Assembly (NCBI RefSeq): GCF_008831285.2
Contig: NC_045140.1
Location: 8,740,505-8,804,504 of the forward strand
Direction of reading: 5' to 3'
DNA from: Nymphaea colorata
Lineage: Eukaryota; Streptophyta; Magnoliopsida; Nymphaeales; Nymphaeaceae
Length of the DNA: 64,000 nt
Positions 36,500 to 46,850 of this stretch are shown piece by piece. Within the stretch, counting starts at the first letter, position 1. Every line of letters begins with the position of its first letter. Both the position numbers and the translations under genes were made by a program. The notes under the pieces are model-generated. The model made no database searches, was not told where the DNA came from, and saw only the letters and a program-made list of their open reading frames with translations.

Positions 36500-38220
36500 A
36501 CCACCTTATAGACCAGCTATTGAAATTTCCATCACCACCATTTTACCATGTTAAGATCCTAACATGGTAACTCTACCACAGATCTCACTCCTACCCGATT
36601 CCTACATAGCATAAAACCTAACCAATAGGAGATTGCAATGAATTAGGGACATATAATTAGTTATATTGTTTCTCTGAGGGGCCAACCATACTAAAAGCCA
36701 AGTATAATAACTTAATTAATGAACATTGTGGATATTTAACAGAACTAATGGTAGAATACAGTCTATGTCCAAGGGATTTAATGTGATCAACCAGATAGGT
36801 GAAGGAGTGCAAACCTAAACGGGAAGCCGAAGAAGAAAAGAAAAGTCATAATAGAATCAAAAGCTTGCTGCATTATCTTCTTTTCCTCCCCCTCCAAGGA
36901 TTTTTCATTTTCTGATCGTTCACAAGTCGAATAATGCTAACCACCATTAACTTTTTAGGTAAAGAAAGCGTATGATCTATATGCCAACAAGCTCATATAC
37001 CAAATTAGTGAAAGAAACAACTAAGAGGGCCACAAAGACTTGCCTTGAAAAAGCACAGCCGCTGAACATATTTTTCAATAGGTTAAGTCTGTTTGCTATT
37101 CTTTGGGGTTGGTTGGCTTTAGACAAAGCTGGTTGAGGACAAATTTCACTTGGATAACTTATTTCTATTTTGAGGCACATCCCCGTAAATGGATGTTGTT
37201 AAACCTGAATTAAATAAGTTAGCTGGTACATAACATAACATTTTTCAGTAAGCACGATCTGATGTGGGAAAAGACACTTAAAAGCTGGCTTGGAAATCCA
37301 CTACGTTTCTTTTTGTATTGAGGTGATAGTCAATTACTTAAAACGTAGGGACGAATAATCCACTGGGCATTTTAAAGAATGGATTACGAGCTGAACGGAA
37401 AAAGAAAGGTAGTGGATTTCCAAAGCCAGCTTTCTAAGTGCCTTTCCCCATATAAAAATGTTATTTTATAAGTATGCCCATGACTTTAATTAATTTGGGT
37501 TTACTAATCAAAACCATTTAAAGCCTAATGGGATGTGCTTCAAAATAGCGATGAATTGTGAAAATGAGATTTGTAGTGAACCAGTTTCAATACAGTTAAC
37601 CTGCCACAAAAACAGGACTCAACCTATTGAAAAATATGTAGAGTGGCCATGTTTTTTCAACGCGAGTCTCGTGATCGACCGTTTTGGTTGTTCTTTCACT
37701 AATTTGGCATACGAACTTGTTGGCATATGAATCATACGCCTCTTTTACCTAAAGAATTAATGGTGGTGAGCTTTCAAGGGGGAGAAAAAAGGAAAAAACA
37801 GCAAGCTTTTGATTCTATTATAACTCAGCTTATCTCCTCCAGCATTCCATCTCGGTTTTCACTTCTTTCCACTATGGCTTATTACGAGCGATCCCATTGA
37901 TCAATTAAATCTCTCTCAGACATCGACATTGCTCTACTGTTAGTTCTGTTACATATTTATGAAGTTCACTACGTTATTGTACTGATTTTTAGTATGGCCG
38001 GCTCCCACAGGCAATAACAATACTGATTATATATCCAGAATTCATTGCAATGTCCTCTAGTGTTTAGGTTTCCAGTATATATGAATCACACTAGGAGTAA
38101 GATCTGCAGTAGAGTCACCAAATAAGGAATTAACAGTAATCCACCTTGAGTTATGTGTAAGGATGAAATTTAAAAGAGGTGGGGATGGAACTACCAGTAA
38201 CTGCTACTACAAGGGCCAGG
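36500..38220. repeat. Quasi-palindrome at the B/C junction
   Basis: Second copy of the same inverted repeat, centred near 37352. The left arm is about 36500-37320 and the right arm about 37387-38220. Paired reading frames again appear on opposite strands (36977-37180 minus, 37533-37730 plus). The left arm has lost about 31 bp relative to unit A (the segment near 17104-17134). The equivalent arms in different units resemble each other much more than the two arms of one palindrome do, so the inversion predates the tandem duplication. Confidence 0.85.
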
Positions 38221-38949
38221 TGTAGCAATGTTCCATACGGGGAGGAAGCCATAAAAGGAAGGGCAGGATTATGATAGTGTAATGGAAAACAGCATTGATG
38301 ATTAACTTCAGTCGGTATATTTTCTTGCAATTAGTTCAGAATAGCTACCAGAAGAGAAATATTGGTTGGTATAACGTGCCTTGTTTGAGTATAATGGGCC
38401 ACTAAAGAATAGCCACATTCTTTACTTGAGAACTTGTTTACCAATATTAAGAAGCCAAGAATGCCATGACTGGAATAAGAGAACACCTGAGGAAAATGTG
38501 CCCTCGTTTTAATCTACAGCAACATTTCATATACATTGAATATTGACTCCTTATAGGACACTAGAACTGTAGAGTTTTACTTCTCCTTCTATTCTATATA
38601 GCTTCATGGCCACATCATCTGCATCAACTTTTTTGAAGAGGAGAAAGGAGAAAATAACTTTCAGGTTTCGAGAGAAGCACACTAATTACATTTTCATCAT
38701 GGTATTTGATGATGTTTAAGGCTATTCTAGAAGTGTGGTATGTATGTAATTATCAAGGTCATGCTTTGATGTCTCCCTCCCACCTGCTTGCAAATGTTTT
38801 GATCAGCCGGGGGTGAAGCTGACAGAAAATTCTGGCTGAAGGATGCTAGTTGGAAATTTTAAATTTGTAAAGGGTGTCAATATGTAGATGAGAAAAATCA
38901 CCTTGAAGTACCAACATGCAAATAAACACTTTTTGTGGGTCTGCACGGG

Positions 38950-39285
38950 CGCTGTTTCTGATTGCTGCATATGATGCATCAATATCATCTGCAACTTGGC
39001 ACCTCACTGTAAGCAACTCCACGTCCGGGGAGGTTGAGGATAATATTGCTGTGAGCTAGGTTCCTCATTGTCACCACCAGCAGGAACAGGGAGGGGTTCA
39101 TGCTGGAACCTGGCGGGGTAGATGGGTTTGAGGGTGTCGTGCTACATTCTACTATCAGTCGGGTAGGGTTACATAGGTAGTAAGAGAGGTTTTGGTTGTG
39201 GGATGTGGTTACTCCGGCATGGAGATTGCATACAATCTCTGTGAACATGGTGCCTGGATGTCCATTGTCGTCATGGATCCCTTAA
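38950..39285 (+). pseudogene. YUCCA-type flavin monooxygenase fragment (unit C, 5' part deleted)
   Basis: Only the second half of the fragment remains. A deletion has removed the DRL-LHL and YPSK blocks and joined a short GC-rich string to gctgtttctg at 38951. The NADPH-binding block near 39183-39265 is the best preserved of the three copies: REVLVVGCGYSGMEIAY then LCEHGA-MSIVV, an almost canonical YUCCA GCGNSGME motif. A stop lies upstream, near the VTT segment. It is non-functional, but this copy gives the clearest family assignment. Confidence 0.8.
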
Positions 39286-39419
39286 AGTACCAGGCTTTCT
39301 ACTGTATCTTCTCTTTTAGTGAGTAAAAGCGTAGTTTTCGCTGACATCCAAACACACATTTTGTCTCCTAAAAGCGGTCAAAAGTACTGTCACCCAACCA
39401 CATGCTAAAGGTTGCTTGA

Positions 39420-39608
39420 TTGTTGAATGATGAGATAGATTATGAGTTTTTTAATATTTTAGAACTTCCTAATTCAACAACAACTACTACTAGAACTGCT
39501 ACTACTACTACTTGTGGGTCGGATAGTGAGGAAAGAGACCAGCAACAAGGCAAGCAAGCTCAATCGCTTGAGCCATTTTCCTCTAAAGACGAATCGCTCT
39601 TGAGTTGA
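39420..39608 (+). other. Unknown coding-like fragment, Thr-rich (unit C)
   Basis: Longest intact version of this fragment: NDEIDYEFFNILELP, a Thr-rich run, then GSDSEERDQQQGK and SLEPFSSKDESLL before a stop. The acidic, Gln-rich character could be a linker in a regulatory protein, but nothing identifies it. Confidence 0.35.
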
Positions 39609-40545
39609 GGAAATGGCTTAGTGAAGAATGGGTTCTTAATAGGAAATTTATAGGGAGAGGAAGGATGTCGAGGTGGAGCAAAAAAAGGAATTAAGCAGTG
39701 GGTCTAAATTATTTTAAGGAAAAAAATTGAAAAGAAAGAAAGAAAGTTGAGGTGTTTCTAGTTCTGATAAGGTAGATTCAACTGTCAAGCCTGTTCAGGA
39801 AGATGGTTAAAGGAGATGCAGTTAAGAAGGATGGAAAAGAATCTTTGAGCATTAATGAAGTTTATTGAAATTGTTCAGATCTCGTTGCCACTAGCACAGC
39901 TCCTTGTGGGAAACAAATCTTGCAATAAATCAGGGTCCTTTTTCTTTTTTGGGGAGAAATCTAGTAGTGGGTATTTAAATATGACGCATTATTAACATTG
40001 ATGCATGCGCGGAACTTAGGAAATTAAGATATAAAATATAATATAAGCATGAAAATTAGGAAAGATCATCAAAGATAAGAATACAGTGGAACTTCGAAAC
40101 ACATGGTTCTGTTTGGAGAAAAATCTAGATAACAGGATAGTTTTGTAAATGTTAGATTTTAATTTTTTTTTCCCACTTCAGTGTTTATACAAAATGGAAC
40201 TTGAATCAAATCGGTAGGGTGGTCATTTCCATAGATTAGGCGATTCAGCAACTCAACCAAGTTGGCAGTGAAATGGAAAAAATATATAGTCAACATTTTC
40301 AAAAGAATGAAAGTCAAATGTGGAAAAAAAATTCATTGATTATTATTTTTATTTTTTTTAATTTCTGGGCAACTTACTTACACTTTCATAATAAGATATT
40401 AGGTGTAAAAGGGACCATATGAGGTGGAACAAAGAGGCCACTATTTTCTTTTAAAGAGCAGACACGTGATATTTGTAAACTCCAATGGCCAAAAGTAACA
40501 AGAATGCCCATTTAATCTTTCACAATTTCATATTTTGAAATTTAA

Positions 40546-42621
40546 TTACAAAAAATGCCTAACATTTGGAAAAATATAATCTTTAGGTAACCAGCCAATG
40601 ATCTCTTGTGCAGTAGTGGGTGGTCGTGTTTTAGAATATAAAAAGGTGTTTTCATCAAATATAATATGTCTAGAAATAGTGACCCGCTTGTTCAAGGGAT
40701 TGTAACATATGTGGCCCTTAAAGCATTTTGGGATCCAAGAAAGACACACGCATGAGACTTTGGGCAAGTTTTGATTTATTTTGATAACTTGCTAATGATA
40801 AGCACTACATCCAAAAACTTTAAGATTCTCCAGTTGAGGCTTAGTACCAAGAAGTTTCTTGTATGGACTTGATTTTTGTGCACTAATCGGCAACTTGTTA
40901 ATAATATAGACTATCATTCTAAAAGCATCAGTCAAAAATAAGCTGACATGCAAGCATTAATAAGCATAGTAAGTCCAATTTCAATAGTGTGGCGATGTTT
41001 TCGTTCTGCTACACCATTTTGCAGTGTATAAAGACGTAAGAGTCTTCTTTGGATGCATCTTACCTAAAGCATAAACAAAACAAAAATGCTCTTTAGACAT
41101 TGAGTCAGTAGCAATATACGTAAATGAGGTCATGCGATTCAATAAAGAGTAATTTACATGTCCCAAACGTTCATCCCAAAGCTTAAAGGTATCTTTAAGA
41201 ACTTGAGCAACATTATTGAAACAGAAATGTAAGCGTTGCATGTCTACAATTTATTTCCAGTAGGCAGTTTTCTTTCAACAGTGGTAGTCCATGCATAAAG
41301 CCCATCCTTAAGCCGTCCTTGGTGCATTATTTTTCCCGTCTACATTTTCTTGACAGGAAAATCATGAGGCGTAAATTCTATTTTGCAATTATTATCTCTA
41401 GTGTACTTATCAACAAAAAGTAGATTCTTATGAATCATAGGAACATGAAGGACATTCTTTAACTCAGAACTTTCATGCTTGGATGGTAAGAATATGTTAC
41501 CGATGCTTCTAATGGATAGTTTTTCTCAATTGCCAACAGTAACAGAATTGCAACCATGATAAGGGGGATTTACCTTCCATAGATTGATCATAGTTTGTTA
41601 TATGATGGGACACACTCGTATCCGAATACCATTCTAGATTGTTATCTATCACATTGGGTAAGGAGGTTGATGATGAGGCAGAGAGCCATGACCATAAAAG
41701 CTTTTAGAATATCATAACAATGACGAGCGTTGTGACCCCAGCAACCATAGTATTGACAAGTAACAGTGAAAGACATTTTATAGTTAGAAATATTACCGCG
41801 GCCTCCATTATACCCATGACCTCTATTGTTCCCACGTCCTCCATTGTACAAACCAAAGTTGCTGCGACCACTACCGTTGTATGAGTTATAGTTGCTGCGA
41901 TCACCACCGTTCTGGTCTCCTCTCCTTCTTGCATAAGAGTTCCCATGGTTACCAGTTTGATGGGCAACCATAGCTATTGTTTTGTTTCTTGAGAAATATC
42001 AAGTGGAGGTGAAAGAATTTGTCGACGATTTTATTGAGAAATGAGCATATCAAAAATTTCAGGGAAACTTGGTTGAGTCTTGAATGTAGTTACGGTAGTG
42101 ATGAAGACCTCATATTCAGTGGAGAGTCTGTTTAGGGTGTATAAAACCAAACCAGTATCAGAGACCTTATGATTAACAGCAGGTAAAGAGTCATATAAAA
42201 ATTTGACATGATTTAAGTAATCAACCATCATCATATTTCCTTTCTTTACATTCTCTAAATCCCTTTTTAACTGAATCATTCGCAAGTTAAATTGAGAAGC
42301 ATGTTGTTGTTCTAGAGCACACCAAGCCTCACATGCAGTGGAATATAAAATTAGTTGTGGCAGAATATGTTCAGATCCCATAACCTTAACCCAGCTTAAA
42401 GCTAACTGATCTGCCCATTTCCATGCTTCAAAATCAGGATTTACTATGGTTTGATCTGCGTCAAGAAACTCAGGAGGTGCAGTAAGGGTACCGTTGACAT
42501 ACGTTAGTAGCCCTTGACTCTTCATAACGCTGGTAATTTGAGAACACCAGATATTGTTTGATCTAACTTGATAGATGCCAATTTGGAAAAAACATTCCCT
42601 AAGTGGTTGACGGTGCAGCAA
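40546..42621 (-). pseudogene. Copia gag-pol relic (unit C)
   Basis: Gag is the best preserved of the three: 42031-42621 reads through NPDFEAWKWADQLALSWV, EQQHASQFNLRMIQLKRDL and VNHKVSDTGLVLYTLN. The next frame (41642-41971) has the Gly/Asn-rich linker and a zinc knuckle whose second Cys is lost (CQYYGCWGHNARHC). The protease motif is DTSVSHHIT. The pre-integrase stretch at 40981-41241 has LWDERLGHVN and CFVY, with metal ligands changed. 40546-40767 carries CYNPLNKRVTISRHIIFDE. Non-functional. Confidence 0.8.
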
Positions 42622-42809
42622 GGCTAGGACTAAATGTTGTTGAAGATGACCAGTTTGGTGTTGCCATCGATCAAAGGCTGGGGAATGAAATAGCTGAACG
42701 TTAGTTGTCGAGCTATCATTCCTCTAAAGAAAAAAATCGATCGCACCTTGCTGGGAGCAACAGGGGATTCGGCTTCTGCAATTGCAAGAATCTTCACAGC
42801 GATAGGTGG

Positions 42810-43200
42810 TACTTCTAAAATTCATAGCTCTTCAATGTCTACTCCAAAAATTATGGAAATTGGTGGGAATGTTCCTCAGATGCAGACAAATCCAATGAGC
42901 CCTTGTTCAACATCTATCACAGCCAGAGGTGACAACGTCGGCCAAAATCGTGGCCACTTCCAGGCAGGAGTGTGCTCTCTTCTGTCACTCTTGGAAACAG
43001 CTCGATCTTCTAAAATTTGTAGCTCTTCAACGCATGTTCCAAAAATTCTAAAAATTGGTGGGGATCTTCCTCAGCGGCAAAGGAATCCAACGAGCACTTG
43101 CTTGACATCTATCACCATCAAGGTTGACAACGCCGGCCAAAATCACTGGCGGTTCCAAGCAGAAGTGTGCTCTATTCTGTCACTCTTGGAAACAGCTCGA
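42810..43200. repeat. Leader tandem duplication of about 195 bp (unit C)
   Basis: Two adjacent copies starting acttctaaaattcatagc (42811) and cttctaaaatttgtagc (43007). Same duplication as 5488-5880 of unit A, so it predates the segmental duplication. Confidence 0.85.
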
Positions 43201-43769
43201 TCACTCGACGATTAGCAGAAATTGATTCCAATCTCATGCAGAAAATTAGGCATTCGTAAGACAGAAATTAGGTGATCATAACACCAACAATAGAATTGGT
43301 TGATTTGCATAGGGGAATCCCTCAGAGTAAAGAGAGGTTCCTGGAATGAATGCTGCTCACCAGCAGTTCACAGTCTGCTCGAAACTTGTGGAACTCTTTG
43401 CCAGAAATAGTCACCCGAATAGAAGATAGCAGAGAAATATATGGAGGCAAAATGATTTTAAATCTTGAACTCCTGGAATGAATGCTGCTCACAAGCAGTT
43501 CACAGTCTGCTGGAAGCTGGTGGATCTCTTTCGCCAAAAGCAGTCGTACGAACAGAAGATAGTAGAGGAATATATGGAGGCAAAACAATTTTAAATCTTG
43601 AACAAACTGACATGAGATACTCCAAGGAGAGATAGAATGAATCACCAGATGATATAAGTAATCAAACAGAAACTGGAGAATAGTTGACGTTGGAGACCAT
43701 CGGTGGCAACCACAGGGTAGGTGGGAGATCCCTCTGTTCTTCACAATTGCCTTTGTAGCTCTTATACCA

Positions 43770-44017
43770 TGTAAAAAAAATAAAGCAGAAGAGGGAGCAA
43801 CAAATTTTAACGTGGTTCAGAACTGCTCTTGGCTTATGTCCATGGTGAAAGTTTCTCTCTCAATCTCTCACACACAGTAAGAGGGAGGGCTTTCTTTATT
43901 TAATAGATAGCTATTACAACATCCATTATCTTAGGAAGGAGGTTACAATTTTGATCACCATTAAATATCTTAGGAAGGGGCAGATCTTTTTGATCTGTTT
44001 TTATCTCTTTCCCAACA
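43770..44017 (-). repeat. 5' LTR of copia relic (unit C, internally deleted)
   Basis: TG...CA, 248 bp. It lacks about 40 bp present at 24248-24291 in unit B (the atcttgattacagttttgat region), which accounts for its shorter length. Confidence 0.8.
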
Positions 44018-44471
44018 TATAGAAAGTGAATTTAACCCAAACATATGTAACATTTTCTTGTCAATATATAACAAACTCAAAGTTGAGTCAAGGTAGCTGC
44101 ATATGAAAAGAAGCTGACCATCAAGGGAATCCTGTATTTTCCTTTTTCTCAGTGACAAGATGGGAACATGCTCTCCTTCTAGGTCCACACATTTCAGATT
44201 TCAGGCCATTTTGACATGAATACTGGTTTAGATGAAATTGTTAGAAGACCCTCCGAGTTGGTGAAGGATAGTTTCTGGTCATCTTTTTGTTTGTCCATCA
44301 TTCCATTGCCAACCACACTCCTATGCTTTTGAGGGTCCTTTCTGTGTTTATTTACTTTGCAGGTCCAGTTTTATTTCCTAATAATGGGAAATCATTTAAG
44401 CACCTGCTTATCTGTTAGGTTCTTAATGTTTAAACTTCATAACACCAACCTTTCTTTTTTTTTTTTTGTAG

Positions 44472-44614
44472 GATTTTGAGATAGACAAAACAACAGGTTT
44501 TCAGAAGTTGTAAAGACTCAAGTGAGAAATTGTCTTTTGCTCCTGACAATAAAGCTAAAGTCGATACTGTTAAGCAGCACACTACGGTCATACAGGAGGC
44601 AATTGCAGGTCAAC
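44472..44614 (+). pseudogene. Exon-like host fragment with splice signals (unit C)
   Basis: Acceptor tttttttgtag and donor gtatgtgt are both present. The frames DFEIDKTTGFQK and DSSEKLSFAPDNKAKVDTVK are broken relative to each other by a small deletion. Same unknown gene as in units A and B. Confidence 0.45.
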
Positions 44615-45069
44615 GTATGTGTTCTAAATTACTCCAGTATATAGATATTTCCTCAAAGTTACTTCTAACTTGTGATGATGTTAGTTTTTCCACATTCTGC
44701 TAGTTCTAATAATATACTTCTTGATGAAGGTACTTGTTTGACTAGTTAGTCAGTCAGTTACTCATTAAATTTTCTTTAATGCTTTATTTTATGTAAGTTT
44801 CACTTTTACTAGAGAAGAATATCAGCATACAATCAATCATTTTCAATTATAACATGCCCTACAAATGCACACACACACACACACACAGGCGCAGGGGAGA
44901 GCGAGAATAGAAACTTCTTGGTCTTGGTTGCTTGGATTAACTTATTAACCATTGGTTACCCTTTTAACATATAGGCTTTTTTCCTCCTAGCATGATAATT
45001 CTCATTTCAGCCGGCCATCAAAGCGAAGTTAAACTCGAAAATTTGTTTATCGTGATATATTAGGGTGGT

Positions 45070-46430
45070 AGCCAGATAGCACTAGCCATTTTATCAGCTG
45101 CATAATGTATGTTCTAGGATGGCCCAAAATGACATATGGTTTCATGACACCATTTTAGTCAATGAATATGTATCTTTTTTTATTAAAAGATATCAGATCC
45201 ATGTGCTTGAGACAACAGCAGCACCAACTCAAATTTCACATCGCTTTATTATGGTTTACATGTAGCTTCATCAACTTGGACCTTACATTACATTGAACTT
45301 GAGAACAGGGGATTGTCACTTTCTGCTCGTCATCTTCTTTTCTCCACTTCTGTTGTGTCTCTTGTTTTCTTCTTGTTCACTAGTGCAGGTGCAACCTGGT
45401 GTTTCACATGTCAATATTTGAGCATCTCATTTCTATCGTCTAAGTGTATGTACGCTGCTGGCGTTTACTTATTCTCTCATTTTATCTCTCTTTTAATTAT
45501 TTCTCTGCTTCACTCCTCGCGCAATTTACATATCTCCTCAAAAGTCTAAGATTTGAATATTAATGCAATGTTATTAAAATTGGTCGACCAGCAAAAAGAA
45601 TTGGCTGAATGGAATTGACATTAGAATACCCTGAAGATCAGGTCAAATTTACTTAACTTGTGAAAATGTGCCATGTGTCTCTATCGAATTAACAAATGTT
45701 AACGGTTCAAACCTGGAAAGCTGGATTGATTCAAATGGGCTGATCCAGATTGATTCATAGTGACTTTTATGATGAGAGAGAGGGGGTTATTCTTTAATTT
45801 TAAATGCAGTAAAAAAAATATAAAAGTTATGGCAGAAATAGATGCTAGAAATCAAGAGTAAATTACAATAATAGTATGTTTAATTGGTCCAACCAATAAT
45901 AGGACATTTGTGGCCATGGTTCCATCAACATGGCTAGTCTTAGGGCATTGAACTTTAACTTAAAAGGCACTAAAATAATAATTGATATCCATTTCAGGCC
46001 TCCTTAGGGCATCAAACGGGCCCTTATTTACTTCATAGAAATACATTGTACACTATGTTTTGGCCTAAGCTGGTGCATGGAACAATATCTTAGCACTTGT
46101 TGTGGACATGTACATTTTAGTTGTTTGCTAGCCAAAGTGACTTGCAAAGGAGAACATCACACGTTTTGAGTAAATGTTGTACATAATTTTGCTTTTTCGT
46201 ACTATTTCCCATTTCTGCAAATATTTCATCATTCAGACTTCCTCCTTGTTCTTTATCATCTATTACAATACATGAAGAGTTATGTTTAGCTTTGGCTTTT
46301 TGTATTATTGTCGTATATTTGTTTATTCACACAACAAGTTAATTGTTTAAACTTATTTCATTTAACTAAATTGTTTGATCTTCTTGTACTTCTATTTGTT
46401 AAACTTAGATGAGTAGCCACCATGACAAAC
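45070..46430. other. No gene seen; unique flank of the array
   Basis: AT-rich sequence beginning at the unit C breakpoint. The reading frame at 45313-45549 is short and hydrophobic with no recognisable family. No repeat of the array occurs here. Confidence 0.5.
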
Positions 46431-46559
46431 TACAGTGAAATGAAGATCAAGTGCAGTTTTTATTTAACATGATGTTAGAGCATGTTAAGTTTCCTAAAAA
46501 TGTAGACATCAAGTGGGCTAAAAGAAACAACTATGAAAGTGGTTGAGCAAAAAATGATG

Positions 46560-46564
46560 GAAGC
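46560..46564. repeat. Target-site duplication GAAGC (left)
   Basis: gaagc immediately before the LTR's tg at 46565, identical to 51855-51859. Confidence 0.93.
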
Positions 46565-46850
46565 TGTAGAAACACACACCAAAATGGAGAGAAAGAGAAG
46601 GAACACACAATATACGTGGAAAACCTCAAAGAGAGGTGAAAAACCACGGAGAAGCTCTAACCTAGGTGCACAACCGCAACCCTAGGAGAGAGAAAATGTT
46701 ATTCCACTTAATTCAACACTTACACATAAGTGACAATATATAGAGGGAGAGAGGAGAAGCCGCCTAGGGTACCGAGCCCACCTCGGTACCCGCACCCCAT
46801 AGAACCGGGTCCAGATATGGACCCGGTTCCCACAACAACATATTCTAACA
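46565..46850 (-). repeat. 3' LTR of the intact copia element
   Basis: 286 bp; tgtagaaac at the plus-strand left end and ttctaaca at the right. On the element's strand it starts TGTTAG, and this TAG is the stop codon of the polyprotein. It retains CG at three places where the other LTR has TG or CA. Confidence 0.96.

Larger units (their letters stand above)
17951..37350. repeat. Tandem segmental duplication, unit B
   Basis: Second copy, and the longest. It keeps the segment near 25333-26717 that unit A lost, the longer minisatellite, and a 72-bp segment near 19536-19607 that unit A lacks. Its private losses include about 85 bp near 20240 (present in A at 2084-2165 and in C at 39360-39425) and much of the retroelement leader near 23290-23340. 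The borders are set at the centres of the flanking quasi-palindromes, because those are the only natural symmetry points between copies. Most of the unit aligns base for base with unit A by eye. Confidence 0.95.
40540..44017 (-). mobile_element. Truncated Ty1/copia element (unit C)
   Basis: Third copy of the minus-strand relic: 5' LTR 43770-44017, primer site gctcttatacca (43758-43769, one mismatch to initiator tRNA-Met), a leader with both tandem duplications, gag with its longest surviving frame, a damaged protease, the pre-integrase region and the integrase tail. Reverse transcriptase, RNase H and 3' LTR are absent as in A and B. Confidence 0.85.
37351..45069. repeat. Tandem segmental duplication, unit C (3' truncated)
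   Basis: Third copy, carrying only about the first 7.7 kb of the unit: palindrome arm, part of the YUCCA fragment, copia relic and first exon-like piece. Alignment with unit B stops abruptly after the shared string tagggtggt (45061-45069, matching 25429-25437), where unrelated sequence begins. It therefore lacks the hAT relic, the minisatellite and the closing palindrome arm. A private deletion joins 38950 directly to 38951 and removes the segment matching about 19550-19832 of unit B. Confidence 0.93.
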
